From NCBI RefSeq assembly GCF_013359695.1, contig NZ_JABFMU010000005.1, positions 62,001 through 126,000 of the forward strand: a stretch of DNA of 64,000 nt. Direction: 5' to 3'. The notes under the pieces are model-generated. The model did no database searches. It was not told the DNA's origin and was given only the letters and a program-made list of their open reading frames with translations. The DNA is from Pseudomonas sp. C2B4 (GTDB lineage Bacteria > Pseudomonadota > Gammaproteobacteria > Pseudomonadales > Pseudomonadaceae). The translations under genes were made by a program, and so were the position numbers. Shown here one piece after another: positions 63,956 to 64,000 of the stretch (position 1 is its first letter; each line of letters opens with the position of its first letter).

Positions 63956-64000
63956 AAAACTTCTCCAGCGATAAAAAAGGTATCCGGGGACAACAATCAG

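Overview
The window looks like chromosomal DNA of a fluorescent Pseudomonas (P. fluorescens group). Reasons: the block gshA, thioesterase, tex, ompR-envZ, rimA-rimB-rimK, hslR, hslO, pckA; the GC-rich codon use; and at least seventeen short REP-type palindromes, mostly GTGGGAGCGAGCCTGCTCGC and its reverse, usually as inverted pairs in intergenic gaps. No rRNA, tRNA, CRISPR, insertion sequence or prophage gene was seen.

Layout. 0-3.5 kb: a polar amino-acid ABC importer (two permeases, ATPase, lipoprotein binding protein). 3.7-6 kb: an orphan Rhs-core protein and a RecF/OLD-like ATPase. 6.2-11.4 kb: a TriABC-type RND efflux operon with two adaptor lipoproteins. 11.5-12.2 kb: a small methyltransferase. 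12.3-15.9 kb: a visibly AT-richer four-gene minus-strand operon encoding an RppA-like type III polyketide synthase (1,3,6,8-tetrahydroxynaphthalene synthase by its residues), an aldo/keto reductase, a small NTF2/SnoaL-fold protein and a class I O-methyltransferase. This is the most interesting part of the window: the enzyme set resembles, by function, the reduce-and-dehydrate logic of fungal DHN-melanin synthesis, here with bacterial enzyme families. Its leader carries a perfect 11-bp inverted repeat and an RBS hairpin with GGGA in the loop, which looks like a Gac/Rsm target.

17-41 kb is dominated by sulfur acquisition: metNIQ with a flavin monooxygenase and two SfnB-type dehydrogenases, the cystine importer tcyJLN, D-cysteine desulfhydrase, serine acetyltransferase, the taurine operon tauABCD, and gshA. 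Interspersed are a BetT-like choline transporter behind a BetI-like operator, a divergent SDR/LysR pair, and a YghZ-type aldo/keto reductase behind a Cra/FruR-like palindrome.

41-64 kb is mostly housekeeping: Tex, OmpR/EnvZ, the ribosomal S6 modification operon rimABK (including a 46-codon rimA), Hsp15/Hsp33, PEP carboxykinase, a DMT transporter, small family proteins, a lipoprotein subtilase, a RecQ helicase, a thioesterase, a glycine-zipper protein, a YdeP-type molybdoenzyme with FdhD and a LysR regulator, the BON-LysM protein Kbp, and the HAD nucleotidase YrfG.

All assignments come from reading the sequence and protein motifs; no database search was possible. Start codons were chosen by Shine-Dalgarno match and known family N-termini.
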